Notes under the pieces: model-generated
Told to the model about the DNA's origin: nothing
Databases searched by the model: none
What the model saw: the letters and a program-made list of their open reading frames with translations, nothing else
Translations under genes and position numbers: made by a program
Part shown: positions 35,073 to 42,437 of the stretch, one piece after another
Layout of the letters: each line of letters begins with the position of its first letter
Position numbering within the stretch: the first letter of the stretch is position 1
NCBI RefSeq assembly: GCF_009498525.1
Contig: NZ_QSNT01000002.1
Location: 1,426,001 to 1,490,000, forward strand
Reading direction: 5' to 3'
Length of the DNA: 64,000 bases
From: Rhizobium sp. ICMP 5592
Lineage (GTDB): Bacteria; Pseudomonadota; Alphaproteobacteria; Rhizobiales; Rhizobiaceae

Positions 35073-35798
35073 ATGTCAGAATGGTCTTTGTCCCAGCTTC
35101 TTTCCTCGTTGCATGAAGATATTCAGCAGCGTCTCGCAACCGTCCGGAAGTCGTTCAACCATCCGGGGACGAAGGGCGACGCCAGCGAGAATGTCTGGAT
35201 CAGCATGCTGGAGACGTATTTGCCGAAGCGCTATCAGGCCGCCAAGGCGCATGTGGTCGACAGCTTGGGCAACTTCAGCCAACAAATCGATGTCGTGATC
35301 TTCGACCGCCAATATTCACCGTTCATCTTCACCTATGAGAACGAGACGATTATCCCTGCCGAAAGCGTCTATGCCGTTTTCGAGGCGAAGCAGACGGCGG
35401 ACGCCAGCCTCGTCGCCTACGCGCAGGAAAAGGTTGCGAGCGTCAGGCGCCTCCACCGCACGAGCCTTCCGATTCCATACGCCCACGGCGTCTATCCGGC
35501 GAAACCCTTGATCCCGATCCTGGGCGGTCTCCTGACCTTTGAAAGCGAATGGAGCCCCGCGCTCGGGGCCTCATTTGAGAAAGCCCTGGCGACCAACGTC
35601 GGCGACGGGCGGCTCGATATCGGCTGCGTAGCCTCACATGGCCACTTCTCCTTCGACCAGACGGCTGCGAGCTACAGCTTCGTCAATGAAAATAAGCCGG
35701 CGACGGCATTCCTGTTCAAGCTGATATCCCAACTACAATTCAGCGGAACCGTGCCGATGATCGACGTCGAAGCCTATGGACAATGGTTGACCAAATAG
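35073..35798 (+). CDS. PD-(D/E)xK nuclease-like CBASS effector (DUF6602-like)
   Basis: A 241-residue protein 32 bp after the CD-NTase with its own GTGAGG ribosome-binding site. It shows a nuclease-type core: Glu39 in GTKGDASENVW, Asp73 in QQIDVVIFD, and Glu104/Lys106 in AVFEAKQ. This resembles DUF6602 proteins more than NucC, the usual nuclease effector of type III CBASS, though the two share the general fold. As the last coupled gene of the cassette it is the likely effector, activated by the cyclic nucleotide. Effector identity is an inference. Confidence 0.75.
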   Translation: MSEWSLSQLLSSLHEDIQQRLATVRKSFNHPGTKGDASENVWISMLETYLPKRYQAAKAHVVDSLGNFSQQIDVVIFDRQYSPFIFTYENETIIPAESVYAVFEAKQTADASLVAYAQEKVASVRRLHRTSLPIPYAHGVYPAKPLIPILGGLLTFESEWSPALGASFEKALATNVGDGRLDIGCVASHGHFSFDQTAASYSFVNENKPATAFLFKLISQLQFSGTVPMIDVEAYGQWLTK

Positions 35799-35866
35799 AA
35801 GGCCGGTCGCGCGACCACCTCTCCAAGGACGCAAACTTGTATTCACTCAATTGAAACGGACAAAGA

Positions 35867-36184
35867 ATGCGAATTACGGCTCTTACTTTTTTGGCCTTCT
35901 ATCTGAACGCCGCAATGGACAGCGGGCGATACGACGACCTCGCGATTTCCGAGGTAAAATCGAAAATCGAAAACGGAACGATATTCGACTTTCTTCGGCA
36001 GCGCTTGGGGAACGACATCGACCTGAGCATCCTGACGAAGGACGACGAAGCGGAGCTTCTCGCGGAATGGCGGGATTTGCTGGCGGCAGTGAACGCGCGT
36101 CGAAAGATGGGCGTTGAAATACGCGGCTTGCCCCTCCTTATCGCCTATCTTCTGGAAGGCATCCAGCGCCGCCTTCCTCGATAG
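35867..36184 (+). CDS. Hypothetical protein, 105 aa
   Basis: Not recognised. A small acidic, mostly helical protein (TALTFLAFYLNAAMDSGRYD at the N-terminus, then alternating charged helices ending in IRGLPLLIAYLLEGIQRRL). It starts 68 bp after the CBASS effector with only a weak ribosome-binding site. It could be a further accessory CBASS gene or an immunity-like protein. No signal peptide; one marginal hydrophobic stretch near each end. Confidence 0.55.
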   Translation: MRITALTFLAFYLNAAMDSGRYDDLAISEVKSKIENGTIFDFLRQRLGNDIDLSILTKDDEAELLAEWRDLLAAVNARRKMGVEIRGLPLLIAYLLEGIQRRLPR

Positions 36185-36231
36185 GGCCGGCATAATGCGC
36201 GAAAGTGAACACCCCATGCACCGGAACTTAA

Positions 36232-36438
36232 TCACGCTGCGTCGTACACCGCGTATGAATAGGCCTGCCAGCGTTGCTGCCCGGATTCGAGTGGAGTTAG
36301 TCGGAATGCTGTGGGGCCGCCACGCACCGTCATTTGTTCCATATACCACTCGCAGACGAGCACCGAGCGGTCCAACCCTTCACATTCCTCGATCAATACA
36401 ATCTTCAACCACCAGCGCTTTTCAACATAACAAGACAT
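36232..36438 (-). CDS. Possible small protein, 68 aa
   Basis: A short minus-strand frame whose product has protein-like composition (KRWWLKIVLIEECEGLDRSV, then ECEGLDRSVLVCEWYMEQMT). Upstream GGAAC serves as a modest ribosome-binding site. It occupies an otherwise empty gap from 36185 to 36545. Weak evidence; it may be a remnant. Confidence 0.3.
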   Translation of the reverse strand: MSCYVEKRWWLKIVLIEECEGLDRSVLVCEWYMEQMTVRGGPTAFRLTPLESGQQRWQAYSYAVYDAA

Positions 36439-36545
36439 CAGTTCCGTGGCTGATCAGAGCACCTTCATCCAAATATTTCCGGTGATTGATACAATATATA
36501 CTATTACGGATACTAAATGATTCGATCCGGATATCTAATTGGTCA

Positions 36546-37556
36546 ATGAGCAACTCCCGTATCCTTTATTTTGATCAAAACATTTGGATCGCCATTGCTC
36601 AAGGCGTAAAGGAGCCAGATCGCTATTCTGAAGCATATGCGGTCGTCGAACTGCTTGTCGCGCTTGGAACGGCTAATAAGCTCACCATTCCTCTGTCGTT
36701 CACCAATATCTATGAGACTCACAAGGTAAACGATCTTGATCGAAGAGCGCACCTGGCGTGGGTGCAAGCGTCGTTAAGCCAAGGTTGGGTTTTTCGCGGA
36801 CGGAGCGCTCTGCTGCGCGAGCAGCTTGTCGAGCACCTGACCACTGTTTTCTCGATTGCGAGACCCACCCGATCACATCAATGGTTCCTTTCCGATGTGT
36901 TTTTTGAGGCGGTTGCCGACTACAGCCCCGAGGTCTTCGGCGTCACAATTTCAGACAAGTTCATGACGTGGATACGAGAAAATCCTCCGCGTGCGCTTTT
37001 CACCTACTTGACCGATAAATCCGAGACCATTCGAGCAACCGCTGTGCGGAAATACTCGGCTGGATCAAGCGACCTTATCGCGCGACTTGAGGCTCAGAGG
37101 GAACTCGTGAACGGCGAATCGCTAGCCATGCGCAAGCGCGTGCATAGCGCTCGACTTCTCATCGATCACCTCGACTTAATCTTCTCCCTCGCAGGGGAGC
37201 TTGGCCTTCCTATCTCGACGGTCAGCGATCTCGGAAGCTCGCGAGCGCGAGCGCTCACGGCACAGGTGCCCGCGTTTCATATCGAGCGCGAGCTTGCCGC
37301 GATAACAGAAAGCGAGATGCGACCGATAAACGAGAACGACCTTCGAGATCTGGCCGCCCTTAACATCGTCTTGCCCTACGCCGACATTGTCGTGGGTGAA
37401 AAGGCATTCATAAACAGGGCTCGTCAAGCGAGGCTTGGCAACCACTATGGGACGATCTTGTTTACGAGCATCTCGGAGCTGCGGGAATATCTGCTGGACA
37501 TGATACAGAGCATCACAAAAAACGCTTCCGAGGAAGGTCGAGTCGCCCATGAATGA
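36546..37556 (+). CDS. PIN-like domain protein, 336 aa
   Basis: Resembles large PIN-like proteins. The N-terminal ILYFDQNIWIAIAQG gives Asp10; later acidic residues are in NENDLRDLAALN and PYADIVVGEK, which could complete a metal site. The ATG (MSNSRILYF) replaces a longer in-frame start in AT-rich DNA. The downstream frame at 37553 overlaps its stop by 4 bp (ATGA), so they were probably an operon. PIN-like proteins in such islands often act as RNases in abortive defence or toxin modules; here that is only a hypothesis. Confidence 0.65.
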   Translation: MSNSRILYFDQNIWIAIAQGVKEPDRYSEAYAVVELLVALGTANKLTIPLSFTNIYETHKVNDLDRRAHLAWVQASLSQGWVFRGRSALLREQLVEHLTTVFSIARPTRSHQWFLSDVFFEAVADYSPEVFGVTISDKFMTWIRENPPRALFTYLTDKSETIRATAVRKYSAGSSDLIARLEAQRELVNGESLAMRKRVHSARLLIDHLDLIFSLAGELGLPISTVSDLGSSRARALTAQVPAFHIERELAAITESEMRPINENDLRDLAALNIVLPYADIVVGEKAFINRARQARLGNHYGTILFTSISELREYLLDMIQSITKNASEEGRVAHE

Positions 37557-37810
37557 TTACTCCAAGGCTAGTCGCGCTGGATAGCAGTCATTGGACGCAA
37601 TGGACGCGTAACGCATTCCCGCGCGACCTCCACCGCGGTTTATCGCGCACCGTTTTACTGAGGACCTCCTTCAAGCTCTGCTATGCGCCCAGCAAATCGC
37701 CCGAGAACTCCATACCGCCGCCAACAGTGCCTATCCGCAGGGATCAGGTGGGGAGGCCGAAGCACGCCCATCTTGCCCAGCAGCGCAGCGTCAATTCGAG
37801 AGTAGGATGA
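37553..37810 (+). pseudogene. Truncated or shifted second gene of the PIN-like pair
   Basis: The ATG overlaps the stop of the PIN-like gene. The start MITPRLVALDSSHWTQWTR looks like another PIN-type N-terminus (Asp10 in VALDSSHW). After about 25 residues the sequence loses protein-like character and becomes proline-rich. A different frame (37639-37923) is then open. This suggests that most of the gene was lost when the island end was rearranged. Confidence 0.45.
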
Positions 37811-37923
37811 TCAGAAGCCAGTGTTATTGTACGCGCTTTTCCGTCCTACGCTTTGGTAATGAACGCCGCCAAATATGCGAAATATCCGCACATACCCCAA
37901 TCCCCTACCTTTTACGTCCGTAG
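37639..37923 (+). pseudogene. Gene remnant near attR, no start codon
   Basis: About 94 open codons in a frame other than the preceding one, ending in TAG. The product has protein-like composition (FTEDLLQALLCAQQIARELH, then MIRSQCYCTRFSVLRFGNER) but no start codon. It may be the shifted end of the 37553 gene or another gene cut by the island boundary. Family unknown. Confidence 0.3.
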
Positions 37924-37964
37924 GCCGGCGGTATCGAGCGTGATCCAACGTGACTGACTGTGAC

Positions 37965-37976
37965 GCACAACCATCC
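37965..37976 (+). repeat. attR core, 12-bp direct repeat
   Basis: GCACAACCATCC, identical and in the same orientation as attL at 17305-17316. RadC coding sequence resumes here ([11 protein letters not shown]), which fixes the right boundary of the island. Confidence 0.92.
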
Positions 37977-38124
37977 CTCGGGCGACCCCACACCCTCGCG
38001 CGCGGATATCGACATGACGAAGACGATCGTCGAGACCGCCCGCCCCCTGGGGATTGCCGTTCACGATCATATTATCATCGGCAAGAACGGCCATGTCAGC
38101 TTCAAGGCGCTGCGGTTGTTCTAA
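37965..38124 (+). pseudogene. radC: radC, 3' part, displaced by genomic island
   Basis: The last about 53 codons of Rad[21 protein letters not shown], then the rest of the JAMM domain and the C-terminal VSFKALRLF ending. It has no start codon of its own. Joined to position 17316 it gives an unbroken RadC with the complete JAMM motif (H-x-H followed by Ser and Asp). Confidence 0.93.
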
Positions 38125-38441
38125 ATCGCCCGCCTGAGCATAAGAAAATACATTATAATATTAATATATAATTTTGTTTACAATTACATTTCCTTGTGTG
38201 AGCAGATTCGACTGTATTTCGGCATCCAATATTCCGCCGATTGACAGCAAAGCGTCATTCCAAGGTCCTGGCTTCGCCGCATTGAGGTTGCGAGATCTGC
38301 CTGAGTACTATTGCACGCCAGACTTACATCCAGCGCTCGTCATTGGTCGAGTTCTCCAGCGGAGGGCACCTGCGCGGAAAGCAACCCATTCATGCAGTCA
38401 TTCGCGACTGCCGACGAGCGATGGATACATTTCGCCAGAAA
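38125..38441. other. AT-rich intergenic region right of radC
   Basis: 317 bp between the radC end and the ClpP-like gene. The first 80 bp are very AT-rich (runs of TTATAATATTAATATATAA), unlike the core genome, suggesting foreign DNA beyond attR. I see no gene or clear terminator. Confidence 0.5.
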
Positions 38442-39107
38442 TTACTTGCCCCCGGAGGACTGAACAAAATAGAGGCCGTCATGCGGCTGCATACTTACTT
38501 CGCCGATCCGTGTTGCCAGGCCGATACTCAATGCCTCCGGCGCCCTTACAAATCGAAGTTCCGAGCCGAAAAAGTCGCTATATTGTTTGTCGGTGATTGA
38601 AAGCCGCTCTTTATATATTTCCTTCATTCGATCATCATCGTTTTCAAGGGCGCTATATCTCTCATTGATTTCGCCGGGGGTAAGCTTTTCGTTGTTGAAG
38701 CTCATCCGACCGGAGTGAAATGCAAAGATAGATTCTTTATTTGCAACTCTTTCTTTCCCAGCAAGAAACAAAAGAATTGCCGCCGATTCTACATTAGAAA
38801 TTGCATAAGTGTTAAGCGTTACATCCATAGACGATAGGATGTGATAGAGCGCTATACCTGAAGATATGTCCCCGCCGCCTGAGTTTATCATCAGGTCTAT
38901 TGTCTTGTAACCTTGAGACCTCAGGCTTATCAATCCACTCGTAAGCTCGAGCGTGGATTTGTCGTCAATCTGCTGCGAGAAATACAAATAAGCCGTTGAT
39001 GCGCTATTCGCATTTACCTTCTCTTGAGCAAAGGCGGATTTGGGTTCGAACATAGCCAAAGCGGATAGACCTAAGCAGACATCACGGCGTTTCAATTTTG
39101 CTGACAT
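38442..39107 (-). CDS. ClpP-like protein with signal peptide, 221 aa
   Basis: A ClpP/crotonase-fold protein. The N-terminus KLKRRDVCLGLSALAMFEPK up to AFA looks like a Tat- or Sec-type signal, unusual for a ClpP relative. ClpP landmarks follow: MINSGGGDISSG (oxyanion loop), NVESAAILLF (nucleophile Ser position), FAFHSGR (His) and APEALSIGLATRIGEV. The ClpP catalytic Asp is not evident, as the segment before APEA reads SELRFVR. It may be a periplasmic serine peptidase or a non-catalytic relative. Low GC and the place beside attR suggest acquisition. Confidence 0.75.
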   Translation of the reverse strand: MSAKLKRRDVCLGLSALAMFEPKSAFAQEKVNANSASTAYLYFSQQIDDKSTLELTSGLISLRSQGYKTIDLMINSGGGDISSGIALYHILSSMDVTLNTYAISNVESAAILLFLAGKERVANKESIFAFHSGRMSFNNEKLTPGEINERYSALENDDDRMKEIYKERLSITDKQYSDFFGSELRFVRAPEALSIGLATRIGEVSMQPHDGLYFVQSSGGK

Positions 39108-39466
39108 GTCGGACAGTCCTTGAATGGGGTAACTACTCCGATGAGAAATGGGGCTATCATGAGCGTCGGCAACATCAGGCCAACGATCTTACTTCAAGGC
39201 CACTTGACCTCATAAGCTGCAGGTTGCCGTGTCTGCCGTCTAACGCGACACAATAGAGCGCGTCGTCCGGCACGTTGCCCATGAGCGTCTCGATGGTGAC
39301 CGACGGCACCTTCCATCTCCACTCCACGATCTCCGTCCGCATTTTTCAGGTAGGCGTCAGGATGATCTGGCAAAAGGACGATGCTTCCACATCGGCGGGC
39401 CTGCCGAAGGAAACCGTTGTTTTGATTGCGCCTTATCGTTCCTGGTTCGACGCTCACGGAGATTAC
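39108..39466. other. Intergenic region with a possible short remnant ORF
   Basis: 359 bp between the ClpP-like and phosphatase genes. A 55-codon minus-strand frame (39342 down to about 39176, starting MRTEIVEWRWKVPSVTIE) has fair protein-like composition but no ribosome-binding site. A longer plus-strand frame is the upstream extension of the phosphatase. I see no RNA gene. Confidence 0.35.
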
Positions 39467-40063
39467 ATGCCGAAGACCTCATCGCCGCTCCTTCGTTACT
39501 TGCGCCGTATCGGCCGCGGTGTGCTTCTCGCAATCTCCCCCTTTGCACTGATCGCCAGCGGCTTCTACGCGCATATGCTCTGGACGACGAACTTCCATCC
39601 GGTCATCGCGGGTGAGGTTTACCGCTCATCGCAGCCGTCGGCATCGACAATTGCGGAATTGCAGAAGCAATATGGCATCAAGACCATCATCAACCTGCGC
39701 GGCAACAATACCGGCCACGCCTGGTATGACAGCGAAGTCGCCCAGGCCAAGGAATTGAACATCGGTCACATCGATTTCCGCATGTCCTCCGCTCACGAGC
39801 TGACCCGGGAACAGGCCGCCCAGCTGGTTGAGATCATGCGCGATGCGCCGAAACCGCTATTGATCCACTGCCAGGCGGGTGCAGATCGCACCGGACTGGC
39901 ATCCGCTCTCTATCTCGCGGCAATCGCCAAGGCCGGCGAAGCGACCGCAGAGAGCCAGATGTCGATCATTTATGGGCACCTGCCGCTTTCCTTTACCCGT
40001 GCCTATGCGATGGATCGGACATTTGAAAAGCTTGAGCCCTGGCTCGGCCTTTCAAACTCCTGA
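39467..40063 (+). CDS. Membrane-anchored tyrosine/dual-specificity phosphatase-like protein
   Basis: A 198-residue protein with one membrane span (about 18-40) and a phosphatase domain. The P-loop HCQAGADRTG holds nucleophile Cys135 and Arg141 (Cx5R), and an RSSQPS entry motif (53-58) is typical of the fused-DSP/Siw14-like group. The start MPKTSSPLLRYL follows GGAGA; the frame extends far upstream but without a good start. Likely faces the periplasm or cytoplasm as an envelope regulator; the substrate is unknown. Related proteins occur near exopolysaccharide genes in rhizobia. Confidence 0.85.
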   Translation: MPKTSSPLLRYLRRIGRGVLLAISPFALIASGFYAHMLWTTNFHPVIAGEVYRSSQPSASTIAELQKQYGIKTIINLRGNNTGHAWYDSEVAQAKELNIGHIDFRMSSAHELTREQAAQLVEIMRDAPKPLLIHCQAGADRTGLASALYLAAIAKAGEATAESQMSIIYGHLPLSFTRAYAMDRTFEKLEPWLGLSNS

Positions 40064-40173
40064 ATATCGGACCTTTCCCGTTAGATAATCTGTAACATTG
40101 AGCAGCTACCGGTTGACGGACAGCATGTTGCATTGCGACATTGATTCCGTAATCAAACATCCGAGGCTTCCCG

Positions 40174-41577
40174 ATGGACCAATTCGATCTCCTCGTCGTG
40201 GGCAGTGGCCCTGCCGGCCGCAGAGGCGCCATTCAGGCCGCCAAGCTTGGCAAGAAGGTGCTTGTGATCGAACAGGGCAAGCGTGTGGGCGGCGTTTCCG
40301 TTCACACCGGCACCATTCCGTCAAAGACATTGCGCGAGACCGCGCTCAACCTCTCCGGCTGGCGCGAGCGCGGCTTCTATGGCCGCGCCTATAGGGTCAA
40401 GCAGGAGATCAGCGCCGAGGACCTGCGCCGCCGCCTGCTGATCACGCTGGATCATGAAGTCGAGGTGCTGGAGCATCAGTTCGCCCGCAATCGCGTCCAG
40501 CACATTCGCGGCAAGGCTAGCTTTATCGATCCCCAGACCATGCAGGTGGTCAAGGACGATGGCGAAATCATTCACGTCAGCGGCGCCAGCATCCTGCTTG
40601 CGGTCGGCACCAAGCCTTTCCGGCCGGACTACATGCCCTTCGACAACAAGACCGTTCTCGACAGCGACGAGCTGCTGGAGATCGAGACACTGCCCCGCTC
40701 GATGGTCGTCATCGGCGCCGGCGTTATCGGCATCGAATATGCGACCATCTTCAGCGCGCTCGACACGCAAGTGACGCTGATCGACCCGAAATCGACCATG
40801 CTCGACTTCATCGACAAGGAGATCGTCGAGGATTTCATCTACCAGCTTCGCGACCGCAACATGAAGTTGCTGCTGGGGCAGAAGGCCGAGAAGGTCGTTC
40901 GACAGGACGGCAAGGTGGAGCTGACGCTCGACAATGGCCGCCGCATCGTCACCGACATGGTGCTGTTTGCGGCCGGCCGCATGGGCGCGACCGATACGCT
41001 GAACCTTGCCGCCGCCGGTCTGGAGGCCGACAATCGTGGCCGCCTCAGCGTCAATCCGGAAACCTTTGCCACCAGCGTTCCGCATATTTTCGCGGCAGGC
41101 GACGTCGTCGGCTTCCCGAGCTTGGCTTCGACCTCGATGGAGCAAGGCCGCATCGCCGCCCGCGTCGCTGTCGGCGCCATCGCCAAGGAGCCGCCGAAGT
41201 ACTTCCCCTACGGCATCTACGCCGTGCCGGAAATCTCCACCTGCGGCCTCTCCGAGGAAGAGGTCAAGGACCGTCATATCCCCTATGAATGCGGCATTGC
41301 CCGTTTCCGCGAGACATCGCGCGGCCATATCATGGGCCTCGACACCGGCCTCCTGAAGCTGATTTTCTCCCTGAAGACCCGCCGCCTGCTTGGCGTCCAT
41401 ATCGTCGGCGAAGGAGCGACGGAACTCGTCCATATCGGCCAGGCCGTGCTGAACCTCAAAGGCACGGTCGAATATTTCGTCGAAAACACCTTCAACTACC
41501 CGACACTCGCCGAAGCCTACAAGATCGCCGGCCTGGATGCGTGGAACCGCATGGGCGATATCAAGTCGGAGCTTTGA
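40174..41577 (+). CDS. sthA: Soluble pyridine nucleotide transhydrogenase
   Basis: A 467-residue flavoprotein that exchanges reducing power between NADPH and NAD+. The FAD-binding VVGSGPAGRRGAIQAAKLG is at about residues 8-26. The redox-active CxxxxC of lipoamide dehydrogenases is replaced by GGVSVHTGTIPSK, the mark of SthA. The NAD-binding VIGAGVIGIEYA is at about 178-189, and the C-terminal dimerisation domain is complete. It ends at a G10 tract. Monocistronic. Confidence 0.94.
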   Translation: MDQFDLLVVGSGPAGRRGAIQAAKLGKKVLVIEQGKRVGGVSVHTGTIPSKTLRETALNLSGWRERGFYGRAYRVKQEISAEDLRRRLLITLDHEVEVLEHQFARNRVQHIRGKASFIDPQTMQVVKDDGEIIHVSGASILLAVGTKPFRPDYMPFDNKTVLDSDELLEIETLPRSMVVIGAGVIGIEYATIFSALDTQVTLIDPKSTMLDFIDKEIVEDFIYQLRDRNMKLLLGQKAEKVVRQDGKVELTLDNGRRIVTDMVLFAAGRMGATDTLNLAAAGLEADNRGRLSVNPETFATSVPHIFAAGDVVGFPSLASTSMEQGRIAARVAVGAIAKEPPKYFPYGIYAVPEISTCGLSEEEVKDRHIPYECGIARFRETSRGHIMGLDTGLLKLIFSLKTRRLLGVHIVGEGATELVHIGQAVLNLKGTVEYFVENTFNYPTLAEAYKIAGLDAWNRMGDIKSEL

Positions 41578-41587
41578 GGGGGGGGGG
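41578..41587 (+). repeat. G10 homopolymer tract after sthA
   Basis: Ten consecutive G residues directly follow the sthA stop codon. Such tracts are slippage-prone. This one is outside coding sequence, so at most it affects the transcript end; a base-calling artefact is also possible. Confidence 0.8.
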
Positions 41588-41756
41588 TGTTACATAGTCT
41601 CCTCTCCTCGTCCAGACGGTAAACGGAGGCCCAATTCGCCGAAGTTTTGAAGCGAATGCCGCCAATGGCCAGCTTCGGCCCGAAGCCAACATTCCCACGC
41701 CTACTTGCCTCTTGAGCATCGATCACGCTGTTCACTAGGCTTTACTGACACATGTC

Positions 41757-42131
41757 TCATTTCGTCGGCTGAGATCGCGCGGTCAGTTTGTTTCCATCAG
41801 GATCGCGGAGATATGCGACGAATGAACCGTTCGGACGCTCCGCGGGTGAGCTCTCGATCGCTGTGCCACCATGTGCGGTACCGGCGGCATGCCACGCTAG
41901 AACGTGGTTGTGGCTCGCGGCGGCGATACCTATAGTCCCACCGTTGGCCACGGTCGCCGGCTTACCGTCGATCGGTCTCGTGATCATCAGCCGACCGCCG
42001 TCGTGGGCATAGATCAGCCTGCCTCTCGCATCCATCTCGCCGGGCTTGCCTCCCAATGCAGCGAACGTGGCATCATAGAAGCTTCTGGCCCGCTCCAAGT
42101 CGTTGCTTCCAATCATGACATGGGTGAACAT
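41757..42131 (-). CDS. VOC-family (glyoxalase/bleomycin-resistance fold) protein
   Basis: A 124-residue VOC protein. The N-terminal MFTHVMIGSNDLERARSFYD and the C-terminal GSFVAYLRDPDGNKLTARSQ define the paired beta-alpha-beta-beta-beta modules, with His4 as a likely metal ligand. These small enzymes or binding proteins act on diverse small molecules; the substrate cannot be inferred. Monocistronic, convergent with sthA. Confidence 0.88.
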   Translation of the reverse strand: MFTHVMIGSNDLERARSFYDATFAALGGKPGEMDARGRLIYAHDGGRLMITRPIDGKPATVANGGTIGIAAASHNHVLAWHAAGTAHGGTAIESSPAERPNGSFVAYLRDPDGNKLTARSQPTK

Positions 42132-42382
42132 GCTTCATCTCCATTAAGGTACCCAAGCGGTCCCCAACCTCGGGTAACGTAACCCTAGTTATGGTATGGG
42201 TAAGTCGCAAAACTTCCGATTAAAGCGCCACTTGTTTTCCTGACTTTTCCGACATCACAGCATAGGAAGTTTTACGCCGGCCACAATGTCCGGTATTGGC
42301 ACGATATTGCCATTGGCACTATCACGGCGGCCAGAGACATCTAGTATCGATTTCTGCGATTTCCCATCACCTGACACCAACG

Positions 42383-42410
42383 AAAAAGACCCCGCCGCGA
42401 ACGGCAGGGC
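42383..42410 (-). terminator. Intrinsic terminator of tig
   Basis: On the minus strand CCCTGCCG and CGGCGGGG (one G-T pair) flank a TTCG tetraloop, followed by a T-run (AAAAAGA on the plus strand). It sits 28 bp after the tig stop. The rest of the gap 42132-42437 shows no gene. Confidence 0.8.
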
Positions 42411-42437
42411 CTGATTTCATCCTGAAAGAGAACCGAA

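Larger units (their letters stand above)
17305..37976. mobile_element. Integrative genomic island in radC carrying defence-type modules
   Basis: A 20.7-kb insertion bounded by 12-bp direct repeats within radC. A tyrosine integrase and an excisionase-like gene sit at the left end, and radC continues in frame at the right end. No conjugation, replication or phage structural genes are seen, so it would be mobilised only by its own integrase or by another element. The cargo is a SIR2-HerA-KTSC-Mre11-Rad50 operon, an XRE-ImmA-exonuclease operon, a HORMA/Trip13 CBASS cassette, a PIN-like gene and unknowns. Less GC-rich stretches (by eye, 19-31 kb) against GC-rich ones (32-36 kb) suggest stepwise assembly. 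Confidence 0.9.

Noticed and set aside
38343..38600. 85-codon plus-strand frame over the end of the ClpP-like gene
   Set aside because: Overlaps the ClpP-like coding sequence on the other strand, which has far stronger family evidence.
39176..39342. 55-codon minus-strand frame MRTEIVEWRW
   Set aside because: No ribosome-binding site, no recognised family and it overlaps the phosphatase upstream region; at most a remnant.
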